The position numbers and the translations under genes are program-made. Under the pieces are notes generated by a model. That model was not told where the DNA came from. It saw only the letters and a list, made by a program, of their open reading frames with translations, and did no database searches. From positions 10,702,902 through 10,766,901 of the forward strand of contig NC_087076.1 of assembly GCF_026151205.1 (NCBI RefSeq): DNA of 64,000 nucleotides, written 5' to 3'. The DNA is from Bolinopsis microptera (taxonomy: Eukaryota > Ctenophora > Tentaculata > Lobata > Bolinopsidae). Shown in pieces: positions 34,042-45,910 of the stretch (position 1 is the stretch's first letter; each line of letters starts with the position of its first letter).

Positions 34042-36732
34042 GTAGGGCATATGCTGAGGTGCAGGTTTGAGGGACCAAAACGCATTGGCGGCTTACATTG
34101 GGCCAGCTTTTACATACCACTTTCAGACATGGCAAGGATGTCATTTATGCTTATTCGTCGAAAACTGACCATACTGCACTTCTTATATTCTATAAAATCT
34201 CTTTCTAAAATAGGTATATGATGGAGTGCAGGAAGTATCAGAAAGCATGGTGCAGCAACAAAAATTCAGCGAGGAATCCAGGAAGAAGAGTTTCTGCCGA
34301 CTAATGCTTCTTGGGAAAAAAATTAAGGTGTAAACAAGCCTCCAAATTTGTTTGACTGTTCCAATGACACTTAGGAGTTCACAGCCTATCAGCAAACATT
34401 AATACAGGTCCTTGGGGAGTAACACCCTCCTGATGTTATAGAGATCCAGTTCGTTCTGCACCCTAACATACTCTCCACCTCAGGACAGTGATTATTTGGA
34501 GTTGACGCAGAGGTCCGTCCTAGAGGGCTTGCTTTAATATTTGGATGGACTCGGCGGCCAACACTAACGGACCTCAGATAGATTTGTGGATGCATATCAT
34601 CTGCAGCATATCATTTGGCAAGCATCAGTCACATTGCTGAGTCAATAGCAATTGTTGCAATGGCCTTTGTAGAGAAGATATCCATCATAGCTGTCTGAAA
34701 GAGTTTCATGTGCAGTTTAACTCCTCTTGATTTAAGGAAAGGATAAGAACGGAGAAAACATGGCCGTAAAGACCAAATTGGACTCGGCGTGAATTGCGAC
34801 AGAATCATTGGAAAAGCAGTTAGAGCATGTCTTTCAATACTGATATTACTTATTGCTGCTGGCCCACTGCAGGAACCTGGCAGGGCTCAAATCAGGAATA
34901 GAGGCTTCATTCATGCAATGTGACAGATCTGGGAGACGGTGACACTGAAGCAATACTACAGGATGACGCTTGATAATGCGTTCAATCGTCTTAATAGAGA
35001 AGCAGCCCTTCACAATGTTCATGAGATCTGTCCTCCGCTCTATCAGTATCTAAGAACCATACCAAAAAGTCCAGCAGACCTGATCATTAATCTACCGAGA
35101 CCATACCAAAATTTAGTCTGAGGAAGGTTAAAACTCTGGGAGATGTTTGCAGCAAAGGCATTTCTATGGTTAGGATCAAGCCTCTAGGAGATGGGGTCTA
35201 GCCACAGCATACAAGCCCAGTGTTTGACAAATCATCTTGTATGCAGACGACTGTAGTGTGGTGGAAAGATTGAAGTTATTTATTATATGGTGGGTACGCT
35301 GTTGGAGCAAGGGACCAAACGTATGGATATTACCAAAAGCCTGTAAGACGTCCTGATTGTGAAGAATAGCGAGGACCTAGATCTGCGCAGAAAGTTTTCT
35401 TCAGGCCACTGGTATTAATTTGAGTCTGAAGGAGAACGCCATTTGGGGTTTGGCAGCAATTGGCATCGAAGCTTTATAAGTACAATATGTCTCAGATTAA
35501 TCCATAAATGGTGTTCAGGACATAAAGCTAGTTGTCATTCAATTGCTGTTGAGGAGCCAAGCTGCTTTGACAGCATATACTATAGGGAAATTTTGTCACC
35601 GGTGGAAGTTCATTCAGAGGACCCATCCCGAGGGATAAGTCACTTGTTTCAACCATTGGGGATTGCTAAGAACTGATTTTTTTCAGCATTATTGGGTAAG
35701 AACGTATCCGACTAGGACGATCCATTTTTGCATTGCCAGTAGAAATGGTGGTCCTATGGTATCTCCAACCAGTTGAAAACTGGAATTGAGAATTACAGCT
35801 CAGTCACCATCACAAAAGACCTCACCAGACCACTGATTATAAACCAGCAAAACTCCCTTGAAACATTACAAACATGTCAATTCAAAAATGACACTATTAA
35901 AAAAGTCTCAAGGCAATCAAGGAGAAAACACTTATTTTCGGTTAGCTAATCAAGTGAGGACAGTGTAGAGATACCAACCTAAAGAGATCTCTCCAGTTCA
36001 TCAAAGAGAAAGGTTCCAGGATGTTGCTTACTTGCACTTCCATTGAGGAGATTGGCTTCTCCATGAACAAGATTGAGTTCGTGATGCTCTGTTACTTGCG
36101 TTATGGTTGGGAGATCTAACCACCCCATTTCATGTGCTTGTGGAGAGAGAAATAATGTGAATCACACACTTATATGCATAGAAAGGTGGCTATGTTTCTA
36201 TGAGTCTCAACAACATCCGCGATATAAAATGGCAGAGCTGCTGCGTGAAGTATGCAGAGATGTGAGACGGATCCAGCATTGATTCCCTTGTTATGAAGAA
36301 ATTGTTGGTACCATTGCTGATTAGTGTGACACCTGATGTATCCTCACGAGTTCTCTGGAGAACATTTGAAACGAACTTTCTTTGATGTCTGTGTTACCCA
36401 CCAACTCACCACATATGACAAAATGTTTGGAACAGATTCTATAATGCTAATGAAATGAGGAAAATGAAAAAATGTACAACACCAGAATATAGTCGGAAAA
36501 GCCCTTTACCCCCTTTATTATTACTCAACTAATGGCGGGATGGGGTCACATGCCCAAAGATACCACAAGAGACTCTACTGAAAAACTATCTGAAGAGAGG
36601 AGATGAATATGAGGCTATTATGTGTTACATGGCGCACCAGGGTTTAGATTCTCAATTCTCAGGAGGCACCCTGATAGCGGTCAGGAGTGTGGAGAGGGGT
36701 ACGGCAAGCGTATACATTGCCAGTCAGTGTAA
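34042..36732 (+). CDS. Reverse transcriptase and C-terminal nuclease-like zone, unit 1
   Basis: RT core: NAFNRLNREAALHNVHEIC (about 34974-35030). Comparison of units gives RPIGIGEILRRIIGKA upstream, then STQGDVAA, and an ADDSS catalytic box whose DNA lies near 35240-35255. Farther on, units agree on RWTFIQR, GLGIS, WLTALP and RYGW. A Cys/His cluster follows (C-x-C, N-H-x-L-x-C) with KKGGYVSMRHN. The end carries FFDVCVTHP and FTPLIYSTNGGWG before the stop near 36732. The Cys/His cluster plus downstream acidic motifs resembles the restriction-like endonuclease end of R2/NeSL-type LINEs. As written the frame is interrupted in every unit. Confidence 0.65.
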
Positions 36733-38563
36733 CTTCGTTTAACTTGATACTGCCACCATGGACTCTGAATGTTTCTAGACACTATCTTTTGATATTGAGA
36801 GATTGGTATTCAGATCACGTGTACACCGTTCCTTTTTTTAATTTTTTATGACACAGGAAGTAATTTATTGACCACCTCAGTCAGCTATACATTTTAATCA
36901 TTGAATCAGTATTTTATCTATTAATTATTACATATTTGTGCTTGCTTTAGATAACTTGACTATTATAGTTCAGGCCATGACCTTATCGTCAGCCAATTGG
37001 CCTTGCTATATTCTATGTGGTATATTGTTTGAATTTCCTTTTTTCTGTAAAAAAAAAATAAAGTTAAAATAATCTAATTTACATTCTTTCCACTACTATA
37101 TGAAGTTGATAAAGCGTTTTTAGACAAAATGAGGATTCACACATGATTTTCATTGTTGTTTCTTTATTAGTTGCATTAATTTAAGCCATCAATCTTTCCT
37201 ATTATATATATTTCTTCCGAAACATACCAAAAATAACTATCATTTATAAAGATCGTTTAAATAGTTTTTTTAAAAAGCCTCTAAATTCTTATTTTAAAAC
37301 TTAACAGTCCCACAATTTTTGACATCCGAGGGAAGTTGTTCCTATCTAATATGGGTATCACCCTCTCCAGAGAAAAGTACTGTGGACTTTCTTCATTTTA
37401 CTGCTACTTTTACTTTTTTTCGACGGATGTTACTCGCCTCTAAATTCTTTGAAGTAGCGCGAACCGCTTTCTTCTCGTGCAAGTGCTACGAAGTAGAGCG
37501 CGACGCGGCCAGATCATCATTAACAATGGTCAAACTTTTACTGCATTATATGTTTATACCACATTAAGACCAGATCTTCTCATTACTGAACTACAAGTCC
37601 GTAATTGGCAAACCACTTATCATTTTAAAATGATTCAATGAGGTCCCCACGTATTTCACTGCTTGCCAGCGTTATTAAATTTATGGTTGTCCACTCGAAA
37701 CTGTATATGGTAGAGTACCTTTGTCAATCAGCAAAAGTATGGGCAAAGACAAAGTATTGGGCAGATTTATTTACGACTTATTAGTTTTGTGTCACGATAG
37801 AGTTTTGTGAATTAATCAACCTGGTGCATAATTTATATCAATCTAATCAAAACTTGTCATTTGACATAGTACGGTGCATTGCCACTTTTCGCGCGTGATA
37901 TTGGGATACGAAACATGTATCAACTTGTCATGTGTTGTATGACCGCGGCAACGTTTAGTGCGCGGCTCCCTGTATCGTCAGGGCTATAGTGATTACGAGT
38001 CGTGGGGGTCACAACTTGGATACAAACACTACATAGAAAATTAACTATTTCTTCTGTCTTCATCATATCAAATTTAAGGTAATAATTTATCAATATTAAT
38101 CATGATATAAAAACAAAACATTTAAAAATGTAATTTATTCATACTATACTTCACAGTGAAGTAAAGATTCATAAAACGTTCTTGATACGTTTACATGATA
38201 AGGATGAAACACAGATAATAATTGTGTTTTCCTTATTTTGATATAAACTGGTACCTTCAATTATTGTTAAAAAACTTCTTTCAGAAACATTCCAAAAATT
38301 GAAGTCATTTACAATACATTTAGATTAGAAATCATGTTCTTTTAAAACTTTCCAACAATTTTAAGACTCAAAAACTGTCAAAGCAGGTTTTTCACTCCGC
38401 AAGGGAGTGTGTTCCAATATGGAACAAACCGCTCTGTGAAGAAAGAACTCTGTAAGATTCTTGCTACCTTTATCACACTTTTACGACATTCTTTTGGATG
38501 GAAACCCGATTAAGACCTGATCTGCTTTACTACTTTTCATTTACTATTGCAAAAAAAATAATG

Positions 38564-38873
38564 CAGATGGGGTAACGAAGGGCCCTGCTTGACCCTGCTG
38601 TGCAGGGCGGCGCCCCGTCTTAGGGGGCGCCATTCGTCGTTTTTGAATGTGGGACAATTTCGAAAAACTTAAATAAAGTACCTAGCAAAAACTGCGGTTT
38701 TTTTTGTCTTTCTAGATAACCACTTTTTTTAGCTGATTTACCGGCGTATACTCTTTAAATCGCCTAATTTGTTCATTTTTAGGGAGGGGCAACCAAGGAG
38801 GTGGGGGGCCAACAGGGGGGGGGGGCGCCTTTTCGGCAGGGGGGCGCCCCAACAGGCAACGTTTTACGCTCTG
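38564..38873. mobile_element. hAT MITE in unit 2
   Basis: About 310 bases with noisy versions of both termini, at the same site in the unit as in all others. Confidence 0.8.
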
Positions 38874-39120
38874 TGCTAATGTACTATTTTTATGCCACTT
38901 ACACTGTGGTGTAATTTGGTCGCATTGTTAAAAAGGATTGACTTGCACTTTGCACAGGGTCATGTATTTCGAGAAAAAAAGCGGCACACTCTATTTTGAG
39001 TATATTTAGTTGACTATCATCCGTTAAGTTACTTCTCCCAAACTACATAATGTGATTTGACTTGAATGAATTAATTATAATTTATTTACATTTTTCCATC
39101 TAATAAATTTACATTTTTCC

Positions 39121-39432
39121 ATCACTAAATGTTTGGGCAAGTCCTGGCACAGTGGACAGTTGAACGGCTGGGTTTGTCAGATATGTAGGGATAATGTAGA
39201 GTACCAGCAGATCATTGATGCTCCTGACGAGGAAAAATGATATCTGTTATACCTGTCCCGTTGTGTAGGAGTGTTAGTGGGGGATTCGGATAAGGCATTG
39301 GGTTGTGATGCAGTGTAAAAGAATGGTTCCATGCACCTTGTTTCTGTTTATCAGTGAAACGAGTACGCTGAGAGGATAATGAAGAGATATGGTTTTGTGT
39401 TAATGTCAAGCAGTGAATGCAACAAAATTTAT
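39121..39432 (+). CDS. PHD-finger zone, unit 2
   Basis: Same zone. The segment for W-F-H-x2-C (ATGGTTCCATGCACCTTG near 39323) is intact, but the frame is interrupted elsewhere. Confidence 0.6.
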
Positions 39433-39990
39433 TGGGGATCAATGGTTGGTGAGAGGTTTGATAGCTGAGAAAGTCAAGCTGTTTATCAAGAGATGGTGAC
39501 TTGGAGAATGAATCTTTTCCTAGTTTCCCAGAGGTTTAAATCAGTAGCGACTTAATTAAAGAAACTGACTCGGCTCTTCACTCTTATTTGCAGATTCTAC
39601 CAAGTGAAAGGCTATGTTCGCTTGGTTCATATCTCTTGCCATCATGGTTGCAAAAACGTAAAGCAAGTCAAAAGCAAGAGACCATGTAACTTTTCATCAC
39701 CAATGCGTTTGGTTAAATGAAAAATGGGAGAACTTGACGTTCTAACAATGAAACGAAAAGTTTTCATTGAAACTAAATGTTTTTTTTTAAATTCCTTTAA
39801 TCATAAATAAAATAAGAGATTTAACCACGGAACATTAGTTAGCTAGATGTAAATTGAGGAATTATTTTGTGATTGTATATAATTATTAAAAAACTTTATT
39901 TGGTTGTTAGTATTTTTTACTATTGGTAAGTGGTATGAATTTAGTGAGACAAGGTCTGTTTCTTATTATCTTAGAAAAATTTCTACTTTA

Positions 39991-42654
39991 CGTAGGCATG
40001 ATTGTGCGAGGGTATGAGGGGACCAAAACGTTGGGGCTTACATTGCACATTTTCAAAACTCTTCAAGACATGGCAGTGATGTCATTTATGACTTAATTCG
40101 TCTGAAACTGACCCTACTGCAACTTCTAACATTCTATTAAAAATCTCTCTTAAAATTGGTATATGATGGAGTGCAGAGTATTCCAGAAAGCAATTGGTGC
40201 AGCAACAAAAATCGCGAGGAATCTGGAGAAGAGTTTCTGCCGACTAATGCTTCTTGGAAAGTGTAAAAAAGCACCTAATTGTTGACAGTTCCAATGACAC
40301 CTTAGGAGTTCACAGCCCTAACAGCAAACTTAAAGGTCCTTGGAAGAACACCCTCCTGCTGTTAAGCCAGATTCCAGTTGTTCTGCACCCTCTCTGTACT
40401 CCTCCACCTCAGCGAAGTGATATTGAGAGGATTGTCGCACGAGACGTCATAGAGGGCTTGTTTTTATATTTTGGTTGGATCAGGCGGCCCCCAACACTAA
40501 CGGACTCAGATTTGTGGAAGCATATCTTCTGCAGCAAATCATTTGGCAAAGCATCAGTGACACTTGCTGTGTCTATAGCAATTGTTGCAAGGCGCCTATG
40601 TAGAGATGATTTCCATCATAGCTGTCTGAAAGAGGTTCACTGCATGCAGATTAATCCCTCTTGATAAAGGCCGGATATAAGAACGGGAAATCCTGGCGTA
40701 ATGACAATGGGAAATCGGGCGAGAATATTGCGCAGGACATCATGGAAAAGCGTTATATTGTCTTTCAAAACTGATATTACTATCTTGCTGCTGGCCCACT
40801 GCAGACCTGTGCAGGGCTCAAATCTGGAATAGAGGCTTCCATTCTTGCAATGAGGGATCAGATCTGGGAAGACGTGACACGAAGCAATAATTACAGGTTG
40901 ACGCTGATATGCGTTCAATCGTCTTAATAGGGAAGCAGCCCTTCACAATGTTATTGATATCGTCCTACGCTCGTTCAGTATCTAAAGAAAATCCAATACC
41001 AAAAGACAGAGACCTGATCATTAATTACTACGAGGGACACTACCAACTTAGTATGAGGAAGGTTAAACTCAGGGGAGATGTAGCAGCAATTGCATTGCTA
41101 TTGCGTTAGGATCAAGCCTCTAGTAGATGACCTAGCCACAGCCTCAAGCCAGTGTTTGCAAACAATCTTGTCGGCAGACGACAGTAGTGTGTGGAAAGAT
41201 TGAGGTATTAATATATGGTGGGTTACGCTGAATGGAGCAAGGACCAAAGTATGGATATACCAAATGCCAGTAAGACCGTCCTGATTGTGAAGAATAGCGA
41301 GGACTAGACTTGCGCAGAAGTATTCTCAGGCACTGGTATTAAATTGAGTTGAAGGAGAACGCATTTGGGTGCTGCAAATTGGCAGCGAAGCTTTTAAGTA
41401 CCAAATATGTATCAGATAAAGTCCATAAATGTGTCAGGACATCAAGCTGTTGTCTTCAATTGCCTGTTGAGGAGAACAGTGCTTATGACTGCATATACTA
41501 AGGGAATTTGTACCGGTGGACGTTCATTCAGAGGGACCATCCCGGTATAAAGTCACTTGCTTTCAAACAATGGAGGATTGCATCAGTAACAGATTTTATT
41601 CCAGCAATCTTGGGTAAGAAAACGTATCAGACTGGGGGACCGCCTCCATTTTTGCATTGCCAGTCAGGACATGGTGGTCCTAGGTTTCTCAACCCAGTTG
41701 GAAACTGCAATAGAGAATGCCGCCTCAGTCACATCACAAATGACCTCACAGACCTGATTATCAACAGACATAACACCTTGAACATTTACAACATGTCAAT
41801 TCAAAATGACACTATAAAAAAGTTCAAGCAATCAAGGAGAAACACTTATTTCGGTTAGCTATTCAATTAGAGGACAGTGTATAGAGATCCAACCCTAAAG
41901 AGATCTCTCCGGTTCATCAAAAGAGAAAGGTTCAGGTTGTTGGATTACTGCATTCATTGAAGAGATTTGGCTAATCCTGAACATGATTGAGGTTCCGTGC
42001 TGATGCTCTGTACTTGCGTTATGTTGGGAGATCACTAACACCCATTTCACTGGTGCTTGTGGAGAGAGAAATAAGGTGAATCTCACACTTTTATGCAAGA
42101 AAGGTGGCTATGTTTCTATGAGACACAACAACATCCGCTGGATCTAAATGAGAGCTGCAGCGTGAGGTATGCAGAGATGTAGTGACTGAGCCAGCATTGA
42201 TACCCCTTGATAATGTAGAAATAGTTGGTTACCAATGCTGATAGAGCTGCACCTGATGTATCCCTACGAAGGTCTCTGGAGCACATTTGAACGACATCTT
42301 TGATGTCTGTGTTACCCTACCCCAATCCACCCACATATGACAATAGATATGGGAACTGATATTATAAAGCTCTTGAAACTGTGGACAAATGAAAAAGTAC
42401 AACAACAGAATCATCCAGGTGGAAAAAGGCACCTTTCCCCACTCTATTACTCAACAAATGGCGGATGGGGGTCCACAAGCCACAAGATACACAAGAGACT
42501 CATGAAAACTATCAGAAGAGAGGAGGAAGACTATGCGGCTAATTATGTGTTCATGCGCACGTTTAGATTTCAATTCTCAGGAGCACCCTGATAGCGGTTT
42601 CAGGGGTGAGAGAGGGTGACGGGCAAGCGTATACCATTGCCAGTTCAAGTGTAA
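39991..42654 (+). CDS. RT and nuclease-like zone, unit 2
   Basis: Open stretches read SDLWKHIFCSKSFGKASV (about 40507), IAIVARRLCRDD (about 40576) and, at the end, NGGWGSTSHKIHKRL (about 42460). The order matches unit 1. Confidence 0.65.
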
Positions 42655-44505
42655 CTTCGTTTAACTTGATTACCTGCACCTGGAACTCTGAATGTTTCTA
42701 GGACACTTCTTTTTATATTGTGATTTTGGTTTCATCAGATCTCGTGTTACACCGTTCCTTTTTTTATTTTTTATGGACACAGTAATTTATTGGACACTCA
42801 TGTCAGCATAATTTTAATCATGAATCAGTATTTTTATCTATTTATCTTTTTAATATTTGTGCTCTGCTTTAGCATCATTGATATTAAAAGTTCAGCCATG
42901 ACCTTATGTCAGCCAATGGCCATTGCTATATTATGTTGTATATTGTTGGAATATTCTTTTTCTTCTGTAAAAAAATATAATGTTAAAATGAATATAATTT
43001 ACATACTTTCCACTACATATATAAGTTGTTAAGCGTTTTTTAGCAACATGTGGATTACACACAAGATATTTCATTGTGCTTCTCTTTATTAGTAGCATAA
43101 ATTTAATCATCAATTCTTCCTATTATATATATTTCTCCGATAACATTCCAAAATAACTATCATTTATACAGATCCGTTTAAAATAGTTTTTTTAAAAAAA
43201 AGCCTCTTTATCTTATTTTAAAAACTTAACACATCAGGTACCACAATTTTTGAATCCGAGGGAAGTTCTGTTCCACTTGATATATGGTTCTCACCTCTCC
43301 ATGACGATAATGGAACTGTGGACTTTCTTTCATTTTACTGCTACTTTTTACTTTTATGTGAGGATGTACTCGCCTATATTTCTTTGAAGGAGCGGCGCAC
43401 CGGCTATCTTCTCGATGGCATGTGCTACGATGTTGCGCGCGCCGGGTCCTGATCTTCTTTAACAATGGTCAAACTTTTACTGCATCTACTGTTTAATACC
43501 AACATTAGTCCTGATCTTCTCATACTGATCTAACAAGCTCCGTAATTGGCCCAAACCACTTATCATTTTAAATGATTCAATGTGGTCCTCCACGGATTCG
43601 TGCTCTGCCAGCGTTATTTAAATTAAGGATGTCAATCCGACAAACTGTACTATGGAGAGTAACTTCTCGTCAATCAGACAATATTGGGGGCAAAGACAAA
43701 AAGATAATTGGCAAGATTTATTACGACTTATTAGTTTTGTGTTCACGATAGAGTTTTAAGTGAAATATCAACACCTGGTGCTGATAATTGAGATCAAATC
43801 TAATCAAAAATTGTATTTGACATAGTACGTGCATGCACACTTTTCGCGAGTGATATTGGGTTACGAAAACATGGATTTCTTGTCTTGTGTTTGTATGACC
43901 CGCAGCGCACGAAGTGCGCGGCTCACGTATCGTCCGGGCTATAGTGAAACGACGTCGTGGGGGTCACAACTTGATACAACACACTACATGAAATAATAAA
44001 CTATTTCTTCTTGTCTTCATTCTATATCATATTGTAAGTAATATTTATCAATATTAATCATGATAAAAACAAACATTTAAAAATGTACTTTATTAATACA
44101 ATACTTACCTAGTTGAAGTAAAGATTCATTAAAACGTTTCTTGCTACGTTCATGTATGAATGAAACCACAGATAATAAATTGTGTTTTTCCTTATTACTG
44201 ATATAACTGGTACCTTCAAATTCTTGTTAAAATTCTTTCGAAACTTTCCAAAAATTGAAGTAATTTACAATACATTTATATTAGAAATCATGTTTTTTTA
44301 AAACTTTCAAATCCATTTATTAGACTCAAAAACTGTCAAGCAGTTCTTCACCTCGAAGGGGAGTTTTGTTCAATAAGGACAATACGCTCTGGAAGAGAAA
44401 GGATCATGAAGATTCTTTTCCTTTTCAACTCTTTACTACATCTATTGGATGAAATCCAAGATTATGACCTGATCTGCTTTACTACTTTACAGTTACTAGC
44501 AAATG

Positions 44506-44801
44506 CAGTGGCGTCGTAACGAAGGGCCTGCTGACCCTGCTGTTGCAGGTTGGGGCGCCAGTCTTAGGGGGCGCCAACATCGTCGTTTGAATGTGGGACA
44601 ATTCGAAAACTTAACTAAAGTACTAGCAAAACTGCGCGTTTTTGCTCTTGATAAACATCTTTTTTTAGAGATTTACCGGCGTATCCTCTTAATTGCTAAT
44701 TTGTTCATTTTTGGGAGGGCACCAAAAGGAGAGGGGGGGGCAAACGGGGGGGGGGGGCGCCTTTTCGGCAAGGGGGGCGCAACAGGCAACGTTACGCCCT
44801 G
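44506..44801. mobile_element. hAT MITE in unit 3
   Basis: The left terminus is CAGTGGCG...GTAACG, the right CGTTACGCCCTG. GCAAATG flanks both ends; over all units the target duplication is TGCAAATG (8 bp), as expected for hAT insertion. Confidence 0.85.
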
Positions 44802-45040
44802 TGCAAATGTACTATTGTTCTTTTGCACTTACACTGTGGTGTACTTTGGTTCCGCTTGTAAAAGATTGACCTTGCACTTTTGCCCCGGGTCATGATATTT
44901 CGAGGAGAAAAAAGCGCACACTCGATTTTGAGTAAATTTAGAGGACTATCATCCCGTTCATGTACTCTCCAACTCCATAATGTGATTTGATGAAATGAAT
45001 AATTTAAATTATTTACATTTTCCATCCTAAATTTACATTT

Positions 45041-45351
45041 TTCCATCCTAAGGTCTTGGCATAGTCTTGCACCAGTGGACACGTGAACGGTGGGGTTTGT
45101 CAGAAATGTAGGGTTAAGTAGAGAACTGCTGTCATTGATGCTCTGTCGAGGAAATTGATATCGTCTATAACGGTCCCGTGTGTAGGAGTTGTTGTGGGGA
45201 TTCGGTTACAGGCATTGGGTTGTGATGGCAGGAAGAATGTTCCATGACCTTGTTTGTTTTTCAGTGGAAAACGAGTACGCTTTGAGAAGGATAATGAAAG
45301 GAGAATATGGTTTTGTGGATACTTGTCAAGCAGGAAAGCAAACAAAATTAA
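45041..45351 (+). CDS. PHD-finger zone, unit 3
   Basis: Same zone with base-level interruptions at places different from the other units. The last cysteine pair (GATACTTGTCAAGCAG near 45317) is readable. Confidence 0.55.
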
Positions 45352-45910
45352 TTGGGGACTCTAATGGGTGGTGATGAGTTGTTAGCTGAGAGAGTGCCAA
45401 GCTGTTTATCAAGAGATGGTGACTGGAGAAAGAATCTTTTCTTGTTCCAGAGGTAAATCAGGTAGCGACTTAATAAAAGAAAACTGTATCGGCTCATCCT
45501 TTTTTTGCAGTTGCTACCAAGTGGAAGGGCTATCGTTCGGCACTGTTCCATATCTACTTGCAATCATGTGCATAAACCGTCAGCAAGTCTAAGCAAGAGG
45601 GACCATGTAACATATCTCACCATGAGCATTTGGTTAAATGGAAATATGGAGAACTTGGACGATCTAATCTATGAACGAAAAGTTTTCAATGAACGAAAAA
45701 AGTTTTATTTTACATTCCTTTAATCTAATAAATTAAGAGCTTAATCCACGAATTAGTTAGCTAGAAGTAATCTTGAGGAAAATATTTTGGTGATTGTATA
45801 AATTATTTAAAAAACTTTTTTGGTTGTTGTATTTTACTATTGGTATGAGGTTGATTTTAGTGAGACAAGTTCAGTTTCTCTAATTATCTTAAGAAAAATT
45901 TCTACTTTCA

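Larger units (their letters stand above)
30888..36849 (+). mobile_element. Array unit 1: PHD-RT-nuclease non-LTR retroelement
   Basis: First unit of the array, defined from GACACAGTAATTTA after a T-rich tract; the sequence upstream is unlike the end of other units, so the array edge is here. Order inside: ~1.7 kb leader with a GC hairpin, hAT MITE, PHD-finger zone, a gap, then an RT and C-terminal nuclease-like zone, then a short 3' end in a T-rich tract. It has no LTRs, integrase or protease, so a non-LTR class is the best fit, most like elements carrying a restriction-like endonuclease. The clade is unassigned. Confidence 0.85.
36850..42775 (+). mobile_element. Array unit 2
   Basis: Same content and order as unit 1, joined head to tail without spacer at the T-rich tract. 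Length ~5.93 kb. It differs from the other units by scattered single-base indels and substitutions. Confidence 0.9.

Noticed and set aside
44503-44895. 130-codon open frame over the unit 3 MITE
   Set aside because: It is a translation of the MITE's GC-rich interior, not conserved in frame between units.
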